The notes beneath the pieces are model-generated. The model was not told the DNA's origin. It saw only the letters and a list, made by a program, of their open reading frames with translations, and did not search any database. Source: Alitta virens (taxonomy: Eukaryota; Annelida; Polychaeta; Phyllodocida; Nereididae). From it: a stretch of DNA of 64,000 nucleotides. Location: the NCBI GenBank assembly GCA_932294295.1, contig OW028573.1, positions 69,107,829 to 69,171,828 on the forward strand, given 5' to 3'. Numbering within the stretch: position 1 is the stretch's first letter; each line of letters opens with the position of its first letter. Below, piece after piece: positions 36,001 to 51,000 of the stretch. The position numbers and the translations under genes are program-made.

Positions 36001-39000
36001 CAGTGTACATGGCATGCATTTGCACCAGGGGTGGTATGTATTTCATGCGCCTGTATTCATAAGGACATGCAACAAAAGGAACCCTCCTGCTTCATCACGA
36101 GAAGTCCTTGGGATTGCCAGCCATTTCTTCTCAACTCCATTAGTATTCATGGATTGCATTTCAAGGCCCTGACTTCCCTGCCTAGAACAACAGGCAGTAA
36201 GTGGAAGCATGGTCCGCTAATACCAATTTGATGACGGTTCTACTCTAAAACATGCTGGTAATACTGATTTGGCTTGTTTTAAGTCTGTCCTTGGTCCTAC
36301 TGGGACATCAGCAGACAAGAAAATAATGTATGGATATGGAGTTAAAATTTGCTATCACAGTTTTTGCAAGATTTCACTTATTGTTGCATCAAGATCAGAA
36401 TGAGCATTTATTGTCGTTTGACAGAGTGGCATAATTGCTTTATGGAGAGTTGCTCCGGCCTTCTCCAGTAAAAACAGAGGGCATATTTGTTTTGCTTAAA
36501 GGTAGTCCAGGAATCTTGCTCCATAGTGAAGATAGGCAAAATAGCTGTGCAGATATGATCGTGGTATGCTGGTGTCAGCTAGACATAGACATAGAGTCCA
36601 AAATGGATCAGATTCTATGGCGGAAACATGCAAAATAGCTACACAGATATGACAATGGAATGCTGGTGTCAGCTAGACATCTAAAATAGTCTGAAATGGA
36701 CCATCTGCCAGACGTCTAGTATGGAATCTAAATTAGATTATCTAATACAGAGTAGATTCCTTGGTGGAAACAGAAAAACTCACTTTTGCAGATATGATTA
36801 TGGAATTCTTGTGTCGGCCAGACAGGGTCTAAATATGGACCAGATTCTCCACCATAAGGTGAATAATCCCGAGGCTTTCTTCCTCATTTCCTGCTCTGGA
36901 GGCACTGCATCCAGCCACTCGATCCCCTTAAGAAGTTTCACTGTCTTGGATGTTAGGGATGTAAAATGCCACGTAGAGATGGCAGCAGTGTTGTCTTATG
37001 TCTGGGGCTTTGTCAGCTGGGAATTGCAGGTAATGAAGCAGCAGATGTTGCTCCTGAGGCAACTCCCAGCCTCCTTAAGAGATGTATTAAAAAAGTGTCT
37101 TGGAAGGGAAGGCCAACATTGTGTTGCATGGGTTGGCCCACTCTGTAAGAGAAAATGTTTTGCAGAATTCAGTTGGTGGTGCTACAGCCAAAAGTTGATG
37201 GCTAAGTTGAGAGAACATAAAAATATTCTACCTCCTAATGGTAATTCTAGACCAAAGCCTAGAACAAGATTTATTTGGCAGCCTAACCTGCCTGGTTTGT
37301 ATCCCTTTTATGGTGTAAAATTAAAGAGGCGTTCATTTATTGACAGTCTAGAGTCAGTATGGAACTGGAGCCTGGGGTTGAGGGAAGCAGCTGCTGTTGG
37401 CATTGCATGGAGGCCTTGCATGGAGGCAAAAATCCATGCGGTTGGTGAATTAGAGCCACGAGGCCACCAGCAATGGAAGTGTGTCAAACGTCCCCTTCCA
37501 TGTTATACAGCCATTAACTGCATGCGCGTGATTGATAACATTAAAGAGGCAAGGATGATTTGTCATGATTTCACACACAGGTGATGGGTTGTTTTCAGGA
37601 AAGTGGACGTGTCCCTGGCCTTGGCCGGTTTCTATACAGAGGCATCCGCAGCCATACACTTAACACTGTGCACCTGTCACGCACCTATCCCCTTGTTTAT
37701 CACACCCCACCTGTCTCCCTGACAACTAACGACCCAGGATAATTGCTCACTTTCCATCTTAGCTCAGCCTCTCACACGCACTGCTATTCTGCCAATACTT
37801 CCACATGCAGTTTTTATCAAGTCAAGAAGAGGGAAGGAAGAAGAACGGTTGCAAAAGAAAGAGTTCAGTGTCATGACAGCGGTACAAAAGACTTTCGCTT
37901 CCTTGCAGTCTTTGAAAAGCTACGCTGTTCCTTACTTTAATGCCTGAGGGGATCTCAATTGCCATAAACAAGAATGATAGACATTGAAACTTGTTGTGCA
38001 TGCAGCTTCATCAATATACATGTCAAGCTGGAAATAAGTTCTGTGTACATCCCTAAGGGAATAATCAACCATTCCTGTGTGGCAACACCAGTATGCCTTT
38101 AGACAGGAAGTGTATTCAACATGTTTAAATATTCGTAGTCCTTTTTCTCTCTTCTTCAGTGCTTTTCAATAGATGAACACTGACTCAAATGGAAGGGTAG
38201 TCCCAGTGATCACAATATTCAGAATTAACAGGTTTTTATGAGGCAAATAGCATCGTCAAATGGTATTATAGCATGTAATGACTCCATGCTGTCTGTGATT
38301 TAATGGGTAATGGCTTGCTGATGGCTGTTTACTATCAATCATTGTCAGGCATAGATTGTGTCATTCATAAAGTTTGGAATGGTAATATCAAAGTTACATG
38401 GTTTGCCTTGAGCAATGCAGAAGTTCTCTTTTTGCTGCAGCCGGAATCAGCTCAGAGATGCCATAGTAGAGTCCCCTTTTCATGGCTGCCATATCTATTT
38501 CCTCTGAAATGCTGGATGTACTGAAAGCTGCATCCACGCTTTCTGGATGTCGAAGCAATATGTGTAATGGATTGACTGTGTGGCTTTCCTTTGCTGATGC
38601 TATCTGTGGAACGAATAACGTAGTGAAAAATACCATTTATGGAAGTTTGAAGAGTACAACAAATGCTCTGTGGATGGATAAGATTGCTCTGTGGATTGCT
38701 GTATATAATATGCTTGTTTTTTTGATTTTGCAGGAATTGCAGACCGACATCACAGCCCATCAACCAATGTTCGAAACACTCCGATCAGCCGGGCAGCAGA
38801 TCGCAATGACTGCAGAGCCAAGTCAAGGCACAAAATTAGAACAACGCTTAGAGGAAATCAATGAGCGATGGGGCCAGCTGATGACCAAGTCTGCTGAAAT
38901 CAGGTAAGCTAATGGGCAGTGTGAGTGACACTGTCTGACATAGCACTGTCTGCTCTGATTGATGACTCAATGGTGTGCTGGCTCCTTCGTTGCTGGTGAC

Positions 39001-42000
39001 AGTGACCCGGATCACCAAGGAGCCTTGGACAGAGACCTTTGCCTCTGACTCACTATATGCACTGCAATAAATGGGCTCAGCTGCTGTCAGACCTTATGGT
39101 ACTTTAATGTCTGCATCGATCTTTGCTGCCATATATGTATATTAAAAAAAGATCCGGGTGCAAAGATGCAGTTTATATTGCTGTGAGCTTGTCTATCTCT
39201 GAAATTATTCTAGTTCTGCCTTAAATTTTTCTTGGAGGCCGGGACTACAGCGTATATATTTTTTTTTTTGCTTTTTGTTTTTACCGATTTCAGGGAAGTC
39301 AGTTTCCATTGACTGTTTGTACAAAATATGGCTAAATATTTTTGGAAATGGACACATTGTCATTTGAAAATCTACTATTGCTAAGCGGATCTGTTGGTAT
39401 TTAGCTTGTCCAGATCTGTTGGTATTTAGCTTGTCCAGATCTGTTGGTATTTAGCTTGTCCAGGGATTTACACGACATGATCAACAGAACCACTGCCCAC
39501 TTGTAGGATCAACCCAATTTATTGCAGCACATTGTAGACTGTCAAATCTTAATCGAATATTGAGCATTCTGTATGCACACTGATGTCACTGTATGTACTC
39601 CTTTCTCATTTCAAGGGTTCCTCTATTGATCGAGTTTACAATGCTTTGCATATGGTTGTATTATAAATCTTTGCCACTAAAAATCACTTTAGTCTGTATT
39701 CACTCTCTAAATGCCAGCTGCTCCTTCATTTTCATGCATGTGTATGGATCAGATGCTGCTGGCATAAACCGGCCATATTGCGCTTTTATGGAAGTTCAAC
39801 ATTGCAAGTTGCTTCAGACCCGTAAGCAAATTGTGTGATGTATTGGAGCAGAAAACAGCTGCTTTGTGAGGACGTATTTTGCTGACAGGAGTGCTGTAAT
39901 ACATCTGAGGGAGTATTACAGCCTGTTCTGTTAGGAACTTCTTGTTTGTCCAAGAGGAATGTTCTTTCCTCTTGACTGAGTTTTATTGTCCTCTCATGTC
40001 AGGCCAATGCCACCCTGAGCCACAAGGAACCAATAAATCTTTGCTTTGCCTGAAAGCAGGAAAAATATAAAGAGATTAGCTGTCAGTTATTCCAAAAGCA
40101 AACTGTTGGCATGTGCCATGGACAAAGAAAGCTTTTCAAATGTGATAAGGCACTTCAGCATTTCATTAACAGTAAAAATGAACATCAATATCTCCTGTCT
40201 TAAGGCAAATGGCACTGCAAGCGTTATGTATTGTGTCTTAATGATTAAATTTGGTTGTGGGGAGAATTGTGCAATTCTTCTCTGAACATGTAATGACAGC
40301 AGCTTTTCAATTCTGTGTGCGGCTAAATTGCACATTTTTCACAGAGATAATTATGATGTAGATATGTCTTTCTGTGGCACATTCGCTTTTGTTTGGAGGA
40401 TTTATAGTATAATATGTGCTTGTGTGATCCTTGGTTATTGTGTATTCTCGCAGGTGAATTAACTCATATATTCTGCATCCCTGCTGATATTGCTGATATC
40501 AATTTCATGATGATACAGTGTAGTATTCTGTCAAACTGACATGGTACTACAATTTAACGAGCAGATGTTTCTGTTGTTCCCTTAGGATTTCAAATGAAAC
40601 CATGTTAATTTTTTTCTTGCACAGAAAGTGTATTTTTTTCACTGTTTGGGTAACTAGTCCAAATTGCTACTGTTGATAATTGTACCAACTACTTTATTCT
40701 AATGGATCTCAATATTTTCTTATGTTCTTTCAGAAACCAATTACTGATGCCTCCTCCTCAGTGGGCAGATCTTCTCCGTTGTCTCCAAGACCTTGTCGAC
40801 TGGATTACAAGGAAGGAGGATGAACTGCAGAAGCAGCAACCTATTGGGGGAGATGTCAACTCCATAGGAGTTCAGAAGCAACAACATGAGGTAAAATCAC
40901 AGATGTTATATATATCTATATATGTTATATAAATCACAGATGTTATATATATTTTGAAACAAATCTATCCCTGCTCGTTATCCTCTTAATCCTATTTGGC
41001 CAACACTCAACTCCAGTGCTGCCTCATAAGCTAGATGTGAATCTATGATGTAGATTCTATGCAATTTTTTTTGGACATAAAACACACTGAGATAGGCTAA
41101 TAATATTTTGCATGTATGCTCCACAGACATTTGTTATGATTATTGCTATGCTTGGCCATTTATGACCTTGAAAGCTTTCCTTCCCATATGAGCTACTTAA
41201 GCATGGTTAGTCTGTATTGTGGGATATTCTCCCTTATTAGAAGATATTAGGCTAAAACATGTCCTCAATGAATGTGATTGTTATGAATTGGCCTGACCAA
41301 ATATCTGCTGTACATTTTAAGTGTGGGTAGACGTTTTCCTAGCTCTCACATCAATATTGCATATGAGTAGCTGTTTCTCTCACACATCAGTATCTTCATA
41401 CATTTTATTTATAGCGAGCGCTTAGTCCACTTTATGGGATGGAATATATCTTTTGTGCCATTCTTGATAGTGGTGCTGGATTTCATCTCTTTCACTAGAT
41501 ATTTCCATATACCAGGTCATTGCTCAAGGCACTCCAAGATGAATAGCAAATTAGCCGCATGATGTTTCTACAGTGGAGCTGTTATTTCTTCATAGCTCTT
41601 AAAAGGGGAAGATATATAGTCTCATTCCACAGATTCAAATGCTTTGAATACAGTACTGCAGAGCCTTAAGATGTGCTGTTCCCTATGGTCTATCATGCAT
41701 GCTTCCTGTCCTGGAAGATTAAAAATATGTCCTGCATAATTTGAGCACCTAATATCTTGTTAGTGTCTGATTTGGTTCCGGGAATGTTGAAATGCTCTGA
41801 TTTCACCACAATGGACTGCAAGTATGTGTGCTGAGGTGAATTGAAGACAGGTCTCTCAGACGTGACTATGTAACCAGATGCGGGGAAGGAAGCGGGGCAG
41901 TGGTTAGAGGAAATTAAGGTAATGGAAGAGTGTTTGCCTGGGACATCGGTGATGTTCGTGAAGACGCAGCAGTTGGGGATGTGGTGATGATGCCAGCAGA

Positions 42001-45000
42001 TGAGGCCGCTGCCCCGACACAAGCCCAGTGTTTGCTCAACCAATACGTCCTCTTGTATCTGCCAGTGTGTATTTCATTAAGGCGTTTTCATTAAAATGAG
42101 CATTCAGAAGATTGCTTGCGCCCTGCTTGCATAAAGACTGCTGTGTATCAAGTTGTCTTCAGGTTTTATATCTGCAGCATTTCAGTTGTCTTAAACTCAC
42201 TAGAGTTGAATTGTGGGCAACAAATGTAGCATGTTTTATTGAATTTTTATTTTCTATTCTTATCCATGAATTTGCAGTGAAATACATTGTACGTATCCCA
42301 GTTGTTTTGGTGTGCTAGTCTTCTGTATTTGCAGTTAATATTAGGAGATGGTCATGGCTGCTTCCTACTGCCCTGTATTTGATATTAGACTGTGGGTTCA
42401 CATAGACATTTTTTTAAGTCAATTCTGTATGTGTGTGAGTTTTTTTTTTGTTGTTGTTTTTTTTTTTTTTTGGGAGGAGGATTTGAGTTGTGCTACTATC
42501 AGGCATGTTGTAGGCATCATTTAGGTCTCAGGAATATCAGTCTCAGTTTTGGAAAGGAAGGCAAAATAACTCAAATTCTTCATTAATTGGTAAATGATTA
42601 ATTTTGGCTCTGTTCCTCAAAAAAATTTGATTCCTTGCAGATCCTCAAGAGGGAGGTTGAAGACAAGAGACCTCTAGTGGAAGCTAATTTAGACACAGGC
42701 CGTTCATACATGAGGGAAGACAGCCTGGAAGAGAAGCGAGTGTCAATGGACAGTGGAGAAGGTATGGTTGGATTAGATGAACAATTTATACTTCATTGCC
42801 ATGGCAACTTGTGTTGTATGTTTCAGCGGAGTTAAGTATTCAGTATACACATAGCATGGCTGAAATATTTATCATCTCATTTTTTTGTGAGTTGAACATT
42901 TCCATACATTGACTTATTTAACGGAATCAATACTCATTAAAAATGCCTGTGTTGTAGAGTCTGAAGGTAGTGCAGTCGACCAAGTGACACCAGAGCAAGA
43001 AACTAAACAACTGATGAGAAAGATTCGTAAATATGTGCGACTGCTGAACCGCAAGTGGGCGGAACTTAATCAACGTATTCATGAGTGGCAGCATCAACTG
43101 GATGACACAATGTCGGTTAGTATTCAACTGTGATAGGACATCTGCCGATTTTGCAGAGTTTTTTTTATACAACAAATGTGTCTTTAGACCATCTGGCAAG
43201 GGGGCATTTATGTAGTACTTTGTTTCAAGTAAATGAAAGCATTGGCACTATGCCCGAATGTGGTCCTTTCCAATAGAAATAAATGCATCTTCTGAAGTTC
43301 TGGATGTCCATTGCAGAGAATGGTGTTATTTCAAGAGTCCATGGATGACTGCCAACATTCGCTTACTGAGGTTGAAAACGAAAAGAACAGGTGGATCCCA
43401 GTGGAAGATGTCATGCTGGAATCGCTGCAGGATGAAATTTCTGCCACCAAGGTTCATATGATCTTCTTACAGCAATTTCACAAAGGCCTTTTACATGCAG
43501 AGATATTGCATGTGTAGAGAATTTGATCAAGAACTACAAAATTCCCTTAAACTCCAGACGCTCTTATTCGCGATTGGCATGATCATTTTATTTAAGTCCC
43601 AAAGTAGCTACTGATGACTTCTTGTCATGTATAAACTGTCAAATCATTTAAGGCAGATTTTTATAAAACTCAATGGGAATGAAATAGACAATGAAATGGA
43701 TAAAAAAAAAAGGGAATCAGATTAGATCATGTTGTAAAACGGTCCACCATCTTGAATTTTTGTTGCAGAACTACCAGGCTGGCCTTACACCAATGCAAAT
43801 GCAGATCTCAAGACTCAACTCCATGGCCAATAATTTCCAAGATGCCAATATTGTTCTTTCACATTTTAATGTTAATCGACTAGAGGACCTCAATTCCAGG
43901 TGAGTACATGTCCCATTTAAGATCTGTTTTGGCAACGATGATATTTTGTGATTCAGTGTAGTTTTTGTGTGAATTGTTATTCTAAATATGTGTACATCAC
44001 ATTTTGTTGCAGACAAAAGATATTATTAGCAGCATGTGAAGAAAGACTTAGACAATTGCAAGATGCCTTACGCGACTTTGGTCCTAATTCACAACATCTC
44101 CTTGCTGGTGAGTTTAATTGCAAACAGATTTTAGTGGTGTATACTGTTTTAGATCATTGTAAAGCTTCAAGTTAATGCCATTCACTCAATGAATATCATT
44201 AACTCTGAAGCTCTCGTATCAGTTCAGTAATTGTTTCAATAATGAGTGACATTTGAATTCTGTGAGTATTGCAAAATATTAAGTATTCGATCCCTGTTTG
44301 AAGGACCGGCTGTGATCTCTCCTGTTGACTCCAACAACAAATTCCACAGCCAATTTGAAGGTACACCGCTTCACAAAATATGAGTTTTTATTTATCCCCT
44401 GCTATTTATGTCATGCCTAGTACCAAGACACATCATTTAGTTTTCGGCTTCTTTGCAGTTTTCACTGTTCAATTAACCTTTTGAAGTTATTTGAATTTTC
44501 TAAACGCCAATATGTTACGATAAATTATTAGCCAGATTCCTAATAACCATGTTTGAGTGTTGTTTCAATTAAAAGCCTACATTCGATTAACTTTTCTGAA
44601 GACATTTATTCACAACTAGCTTGGCAAGAAGTGATTATTAGGTTCAAGGATCTAGATGATTTATTTATACTTGATGGAAAGAATGTAAAAGCTACATCGT
44701 TTGAATTTATTATATCAATATTGGAATGTATTTGGTTGTAGTAGATTAGTTTTGGAATAGCTAAGTATTTTTGTTAAGGAATGCTTTATAAATCTTGTGT
44801 AGACTTCATAGATATTGTTAACTTTTTATAATTATACATGTGTACGGAGAATGATAAATTCAGATTCAAGTCTTCAATGTTACTCTGTCAAGGGTGGTGG
44901 TGGAATATGAAAGTTGAAGTTTATGTGAAACTATATTTCAGAAATAAATATGGTTATTGCAGCATCAGTAGACCACCCATGGGAACGAGCTGTGGCTGGT

Positions 45001-48000
45001 AACAAGGTGCCTTATTACATCAAGTAAGTCTAAATCTATTTGTACATTTATTGTCTTTATAATTGTGGCTAATTATATTTGCAATACATATCTACAATTC
45101 TGCATGATATTTTCACTTTGCAGTCACAACACAGAAACAACTCATTGGGACCATCCCCATATGGCACAGATGCTTCATTCAATAGGTAAATGTCTCAAGT
45201 TTTCATAAGAGATTTACTGAATTTTCCAAATTTGCTGCTTGCTTTTTCTCTTGTTCTTAATGAAAGAATTTCAGGTGGTTCAGAAAAATGCTTATAATAT
45301 TTAGAAATGTGATTCTTGTATTAGTTTACATGCTCTCATGATATCTTTTATCTTTGTAGCTGACCTCAATGAAGTCAGATTTTCAGCGTACCGAACTGCT
45401 TTGAAACTTCGAACAGTGCAGAAAAAATTGTGCTGTGAGTACATTTGAAATATTCTTCCAGTGAAGTTTGATTTGTATTATGTTGCATATAGATGAAACT
45501 TCAACTTCTGGTGAGTTGTATACATTGTTTCTTTGTTACAGTGGATCTTTTGAATATGAACAACGCAATAGATGCCTTTGATCAGCATCAGCTCAGAGGG
45601 GAAAATGACCGAGTCATTGACGTGGTTGATGTCCTTAATTGTTTAATGACCATGTTTGAAGGCATAGCCGAGGACCACCATGACCTTGTTAATATACCTT
45701 TATGTGTTGATCTTGTGCTGAATTGGATATTGAATGTGTATGACAGGTGGGTGCATAATATATGTCTTACATATCTAATTTTGCATTTAAAGTAGCAAAA
45801 TTCAATATGCCAGCTTTTATTTTTCAGTGCAAGAAGTGGCCGAATACGACTATTGTCTTTCAAAGTAGGATTAATTGTTATGTGTAAAGCTCATCTAGAG
45901 GACAAATACAGATGTAAGTGTATTTCTATTTGAAATATTATATATAAGGTCTGGAAAAAGTTGGGAATTCTCTTTTTGCTGGAAATTTTGGGCACCCTGA
46001 CACCAGTTGTATTTTGTACAGGGTTTGAATTCTTTGAAAACTTTCACTGTTGTCTCTTTCAGACCTATTTCGGTTAATCGCTGATACAAATGGATTTGCT
46101 GATCAGCGTAAACTAGGTCTGTTATTACATGATGCTTTGCTCATTCCCAAGCAACTCGGAGAGATTGCATCTTTTGGAGGAAGCAATATTGAACCAAGTG
46201 TTCGCAGCTGTTTTGAGAAAGTAAGTATTGCCGAAAAATTTATTTATATTTGTACACTTTAGAATGAAATTGTAGTAGTTCCTTAGGAGAAGAAAAATTT
46301 GGAACATGCTCTGTAGAATGAGGATGTGTTGGAGGAAGGTGATTAGATATGCAATTAAACAAATGTGATTGGCAGCAATGTGTATGTTTTCAGTTAACTT
46401 GTGGAACAGAGACGCACACCTTGAGGGTAATTAACCACTTTTGAATTTCAAATAGTTCCGGAATTCCTGATTGATCTCATGAGACCATTCGAATGGAATA
46501 CGAAAGCAGAGTGAATGTACAGACAGTTTGAGCTCGTAGAAGGTGCACCAGACTTGGTGTCAGTTCATGTAAATCTAATGACAGTTCACAATTCCCTGCA
46601 GGGAAACTTTCAAGTCTGCAAAGACTCTCATGAATAGGCTTGATTTGCACAGCAAGTTGATTTGTTGGTGATGTGCCCATCCCACACACGAGGTTAAATA
46701 AATTCAAAATGACAAAGGTTTCGTGGTTGTTCGCGATGCTGTTGTATCTCTCTCTCTAAATGATATGCTTTGAGCAAACTAGCAGTATTGATTTTTTGCA
46801 TGAAGGTAGTTATGAATGCAGTGCTGAGATTTAGAGTAAAAAAGGGCAAGAAAATAAAAAGGATGATGGATTGTAATGCGAACCTGGACTTGCAGTTGAT
46901 TTTTACTTGAAGTAGTGTTGATTTCTGTGCTTGTAAAAGAAGCATGACATGGAGTGGCTATCTCAAGACTTAATGAGACTTAAGTTATGGTTTAATTTCC
47001 AGGCCGGAAAGAACCAAACGGAGGTAGAAGCGTCTCATTTCCTTGACTGGATGAAGATGGAGCCACAGTCAATGGTGTGGATGCCAGTCATGCATCGCCT
47101 GGCGGCTGCTGAGACTGCCAAGCATCAGGCCAAATGTAACATCTGCAAGGAGTATCCTATAGTAGGCTTCAGGTAAGCACCTCACTCTCAGTTTCACTTC
47201 GCCAGCTCTCTGAACATTATGGGTCAGCTACTAACCCAGCAACTTCCATTCTGGAACAGAAGGTTTGCATCAGTGTGCAGCACTGATTCGATCGATCTGA
47301 GATATACACCTGTCATTATCGATATCATAACCCACTGCTTCTTTTTTTCTTTCAGATATCGTTGTCTACGCTGTTTTAATTTTGACATGTGTCAAAATTG
47401 TTTCTTCTCTGGGCGTAAGGCCAAAGGCCACAAGCTCACTCATCCTATGCAAGAATATTGTACAGCGGTAAGTTTCAATTTTCATAAATCTCATTTAGGG
47501 TATGAGTGTTATGAGAGATTGATGGATTGCATTATGTTGTGTTAACCTTAATAGCAAGAAGGATTTGAAAATCAATAGGTGAGGCAACAGACAGTCTGCC
47601 AAGCGGCATTATTGGAAAGCTGGGGCTGAATTAATGATGCGTTCATGGGCCAGTTGGCAATGTGCCATTTGTGCATTCATTATTAATGCTCACTGTGTTT
47701 GTTGCTTCATGTAGACCACTTCGGGAGAAGATGTTCGCGACTTCACAAAGATGTTCAAAAACAAATTTCGGTCGAAGCGGTACTTCAAAAAACACCCTCG
47801 CCTGGGCTATTTACCTGTACAGACAGTATTAGAAGGGGATCCTCTTGAGAGGTATGACAAAATCTGCTTGTATGTGCTTGTCTAATATGAATCGCTAATG
47901 TGGCATGCGAAGCTGACATTTACCAACATCAGACAGAACCATTGCTGGCATAGTACAAATATGTAGATCTTGCCCAGTGACTGTGTGTCACAAATGACTG

Positions 48001-51000
48001 CTTGGAATTAAGCACATTTCGATCTTATTATTCCAGTCCTACTCCTTCTACCCAGCACATAGCTTCTCAGGAAATGCATTCTCGCCTTGAACTCTATGCA
48101 AACAGGTAAGAAATATTGATATATCTAGTATGTTTCTGGCACTGTGTTACTCTGCAGCCATTGCATTTAATATTACATATAAATCTCCTGTCTTTACAGA
48201 TTAGCAGAAGTTGAACAAAGACAGAATACTTCAACTCCTGACTCGTAAGTTACTTGAAATTATGGTAATGAAATCATATAGTGTAATATTATGAAAGTGA
48301 TATTGCAGTAATTGCCAAAAAGTGATGCATATAGCCATTATTGATTGTAAACCATACTCAGTATGAAAACTGGCTTTGCACTAAATATTGATAAACACTG
48401 TAGTTAATTGATTGACTGCCCTGGTGTTTATGATGTCTAGACTGGTTATGAAGTAGAGCTGTGTGTTTGTTACTTTCATGTTGGTCTGAAATAGATGCTG
48501 TGAATCCCTCATGTTTATGACCTTAGGTCTTGCTACTGTTTGACCTTTCCTTGACCTTGTCAAGGCTTCTGACCTCCTTGACCTGTCAAGGGCTGTGTGT
48601 GTAGTTGTAGTCACTAAGACCTCTGTGATCCCTGAACCCTCTGACTTGGGTACACAGGGATTTTGTCTCTGGTTGCAGTGAAGATGAACACCACTTGATC
48701 GCTCAGTACTGCCAGAATCTCAATGGCCAGGTTACTAGTCACCAGGTAAGCTCCTTTAAAGTGTAATTTTAATCATTTCATTGTATGATATGCATGTTGT
48801 GAAAATGATCCAATGAACAGGATTGATTAATGAATTATTCAATTACCTATTCCAGCTGAGAAGTCCCATGCAGATAGTTATGGCCATTGATACTGACCAG
48901 CGGACAGAACTAGAAACGATGATCCATGATCTGGAAGAGGAAAACAAGTGAGAAATTAATTACTACATCACAAAAAAAAAATTATATCACATGTGAAACA
49001 AAACAATTATTAATAAAAAATCAACAGTAACTCCAGATGACTACTTGTTGAAATGAAATGGAGTTTGTTTGGCTTAAAAGTTTCAGATATAAATGTAAAT
49101 ATTTAGAGATATGATATTCATTTCTTTGCTGTATTTGTGGATTATATATGAACTTATGATGACTGGTTGTATTTTAGGAACCTGCAGGCTGAGTATGAAA
49201 GACTAAAGATTGTCCAGCATGATGTGAAGACGCCAAACTCCAGCATCCTTGATGACAGTGATGATGGAAGGGATGCTGAGATGATCGCTGAAGCCAAGTT
49301 GCTGAGACAGCACAAAGGCAGACTGGAGGCTCGCATGCAAATCTTGGAGGACCACAACAGACAATTGGAAGCCCAGTTACACAGATTGAGACAACTCCTT
49401 GAGCAGGTGGGTACAACAATGGCCGAATAAGTTGTGACCTCCTTCTGGAATTACTGGTCTTGCTATTAATACTAACTGAGAATCAAGACCCTGTTCTGTA
49501 CTTCTTCTTGCTTTTGATGCATACAAGTTTGAAGCCCTTTTGTTCATAATAGTCACAAGTCTCAGTAACTAATATAATCTGTTTCTGAATTCTATGCTGA
49601 CTTGCAATAAAGATTGTATACCTTTATATAATACATACATACACTGTATATATACATTAAGTCTGTTCTATCCTTGTTAATAGTATTAATGCTTGCTTGG
49701 TTAATTCTTTTGTGATGGGGTTATAATTGTTCTTTACCTATCCCAGTGATTTATCCAGTGCAGTGAACACTGTCTTAAGTGCTCTATAGCAACTCAATAA
49801 TCAACCTCACATAATCATCTTTGAATGATGGCCTGTTTACATATTTATTGCTTGTTACTTTTGAATTGATTTGGAAGAATTTGTATCTCACGACTTTGAG
49901 CATTATGATACTGGAGGTCTGGGTTAGGAAACATTCAAATTTGTTGTTCATCTAATCTCTGTGATCAGACAGGAAAAAAGGTTAGGGGGTGACATGTCTT
50001 CACCTATGAAACTACATAACAGCAATATTTCTCTACTTGCTAGTTATTAGTAGTTACATGCACTGCAATTCTCTAATATTTCATTATTTGAAAACAATAA
50101 TTGATAAGCAACATAATGCTCAATCAGCGATACAATTTCTTGCAAGTTTGTTGGGCATGGAGTCTGGAAATTTGGGAGCATTTTGCGTGGCTTGTTTTGC
50201 AGCCTGGGGTGGACACAAGTAAGAGTATGACCCTGAGTCAGATGAGCAGCCTGGACGGAGGAAGTCCTTCGATGTCACCCTCGGTGTCCCAACAGTCCCT
50301 GCCCAATGCGGCCCTCATCTCCTCCTCATCCCGTCCTCGCTTCCACTCCCAGTCTTCCTCTCAACTCACTGGCCTGGGAGGCACCAAAGGTACCCTCCTG
50401 CTCAGACACGTTGCCACAGTACACGGCCATCTGCTTTTTAACACTAATAACTGATTAATCTCTTTCCAGCTGTTAAATCTCTTCAATCATTTAAAACTGT
50501 AAAACACCATCTTCTCAAGATTAATTTTCTAACTTAGATTAAATCTCATGGGAGAATGCCATCTGTAATCACTTTAACTGCTGTCATTTCATTCTGATTA
50601 CTATTTAATGACATGAAGATTTAGACTTATCTGATTATTAGGTTTGACACAAACTGCACTCTACTCTGCTTAACAACAATAAGCTAAAAATTTAAGCTGC
50701 TTTAAGTAAATTTAACTCTAACAATGATATTACAGTTGTCTTGGATGATTTACAATATTCCATGCATTTCGCAGAACGACGAAGACACAGCGAATCAGGG
50801 TCCAGAAGTAGACTTGATGACAATGACCTCGATGATGTCATGAAAGAAATTCACAACTCTTTCCCTGAGCCTAATACTAGATGTGAGTACAATTTATATG
50901 GTAACTTAAACTTATGTTAGTGCTATCTGTGTATTCTTGTAAACCATTACAACGACTTCTGAATCTGTCTCCTGTTTCGTAGCCCTCGACAACCCATGTT

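Larger units (their letters stand above)
27395..38733 (+). other. 11.3-kb dystrophin intron
   Basis: No supported exon. Repeats seen: a direct duplication (27741-27876), a short inverted-repeat element (29733-29868), CTG/CAG clusters (31325-31350, 31855-31915), a G run (33048-33062), a tRNA-like SINE remnant (33667-33757), a ~50-bp direct repeat (33826/34795), a C run (35637-35648), a three-copy tandem repeat (about 36535-36850) and a possible RNase H remnant (36966-37148). Confidence 0.8.

Noticed and set aside
36721..37584. 287-codon open frame on + strand
   Set aside because: It begins inside a diverged tandem repeat, shows no protein family, and a better motif (GNEAAD) lies in another frame, so it is treated as chance over repeats.
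44553..44741. ATG frame in the intron before the WW exon, considered as a Dp71-like first exon
   Set aside because: It ends in a stop with no donor in suitable phase, and no promoter signal is visible.
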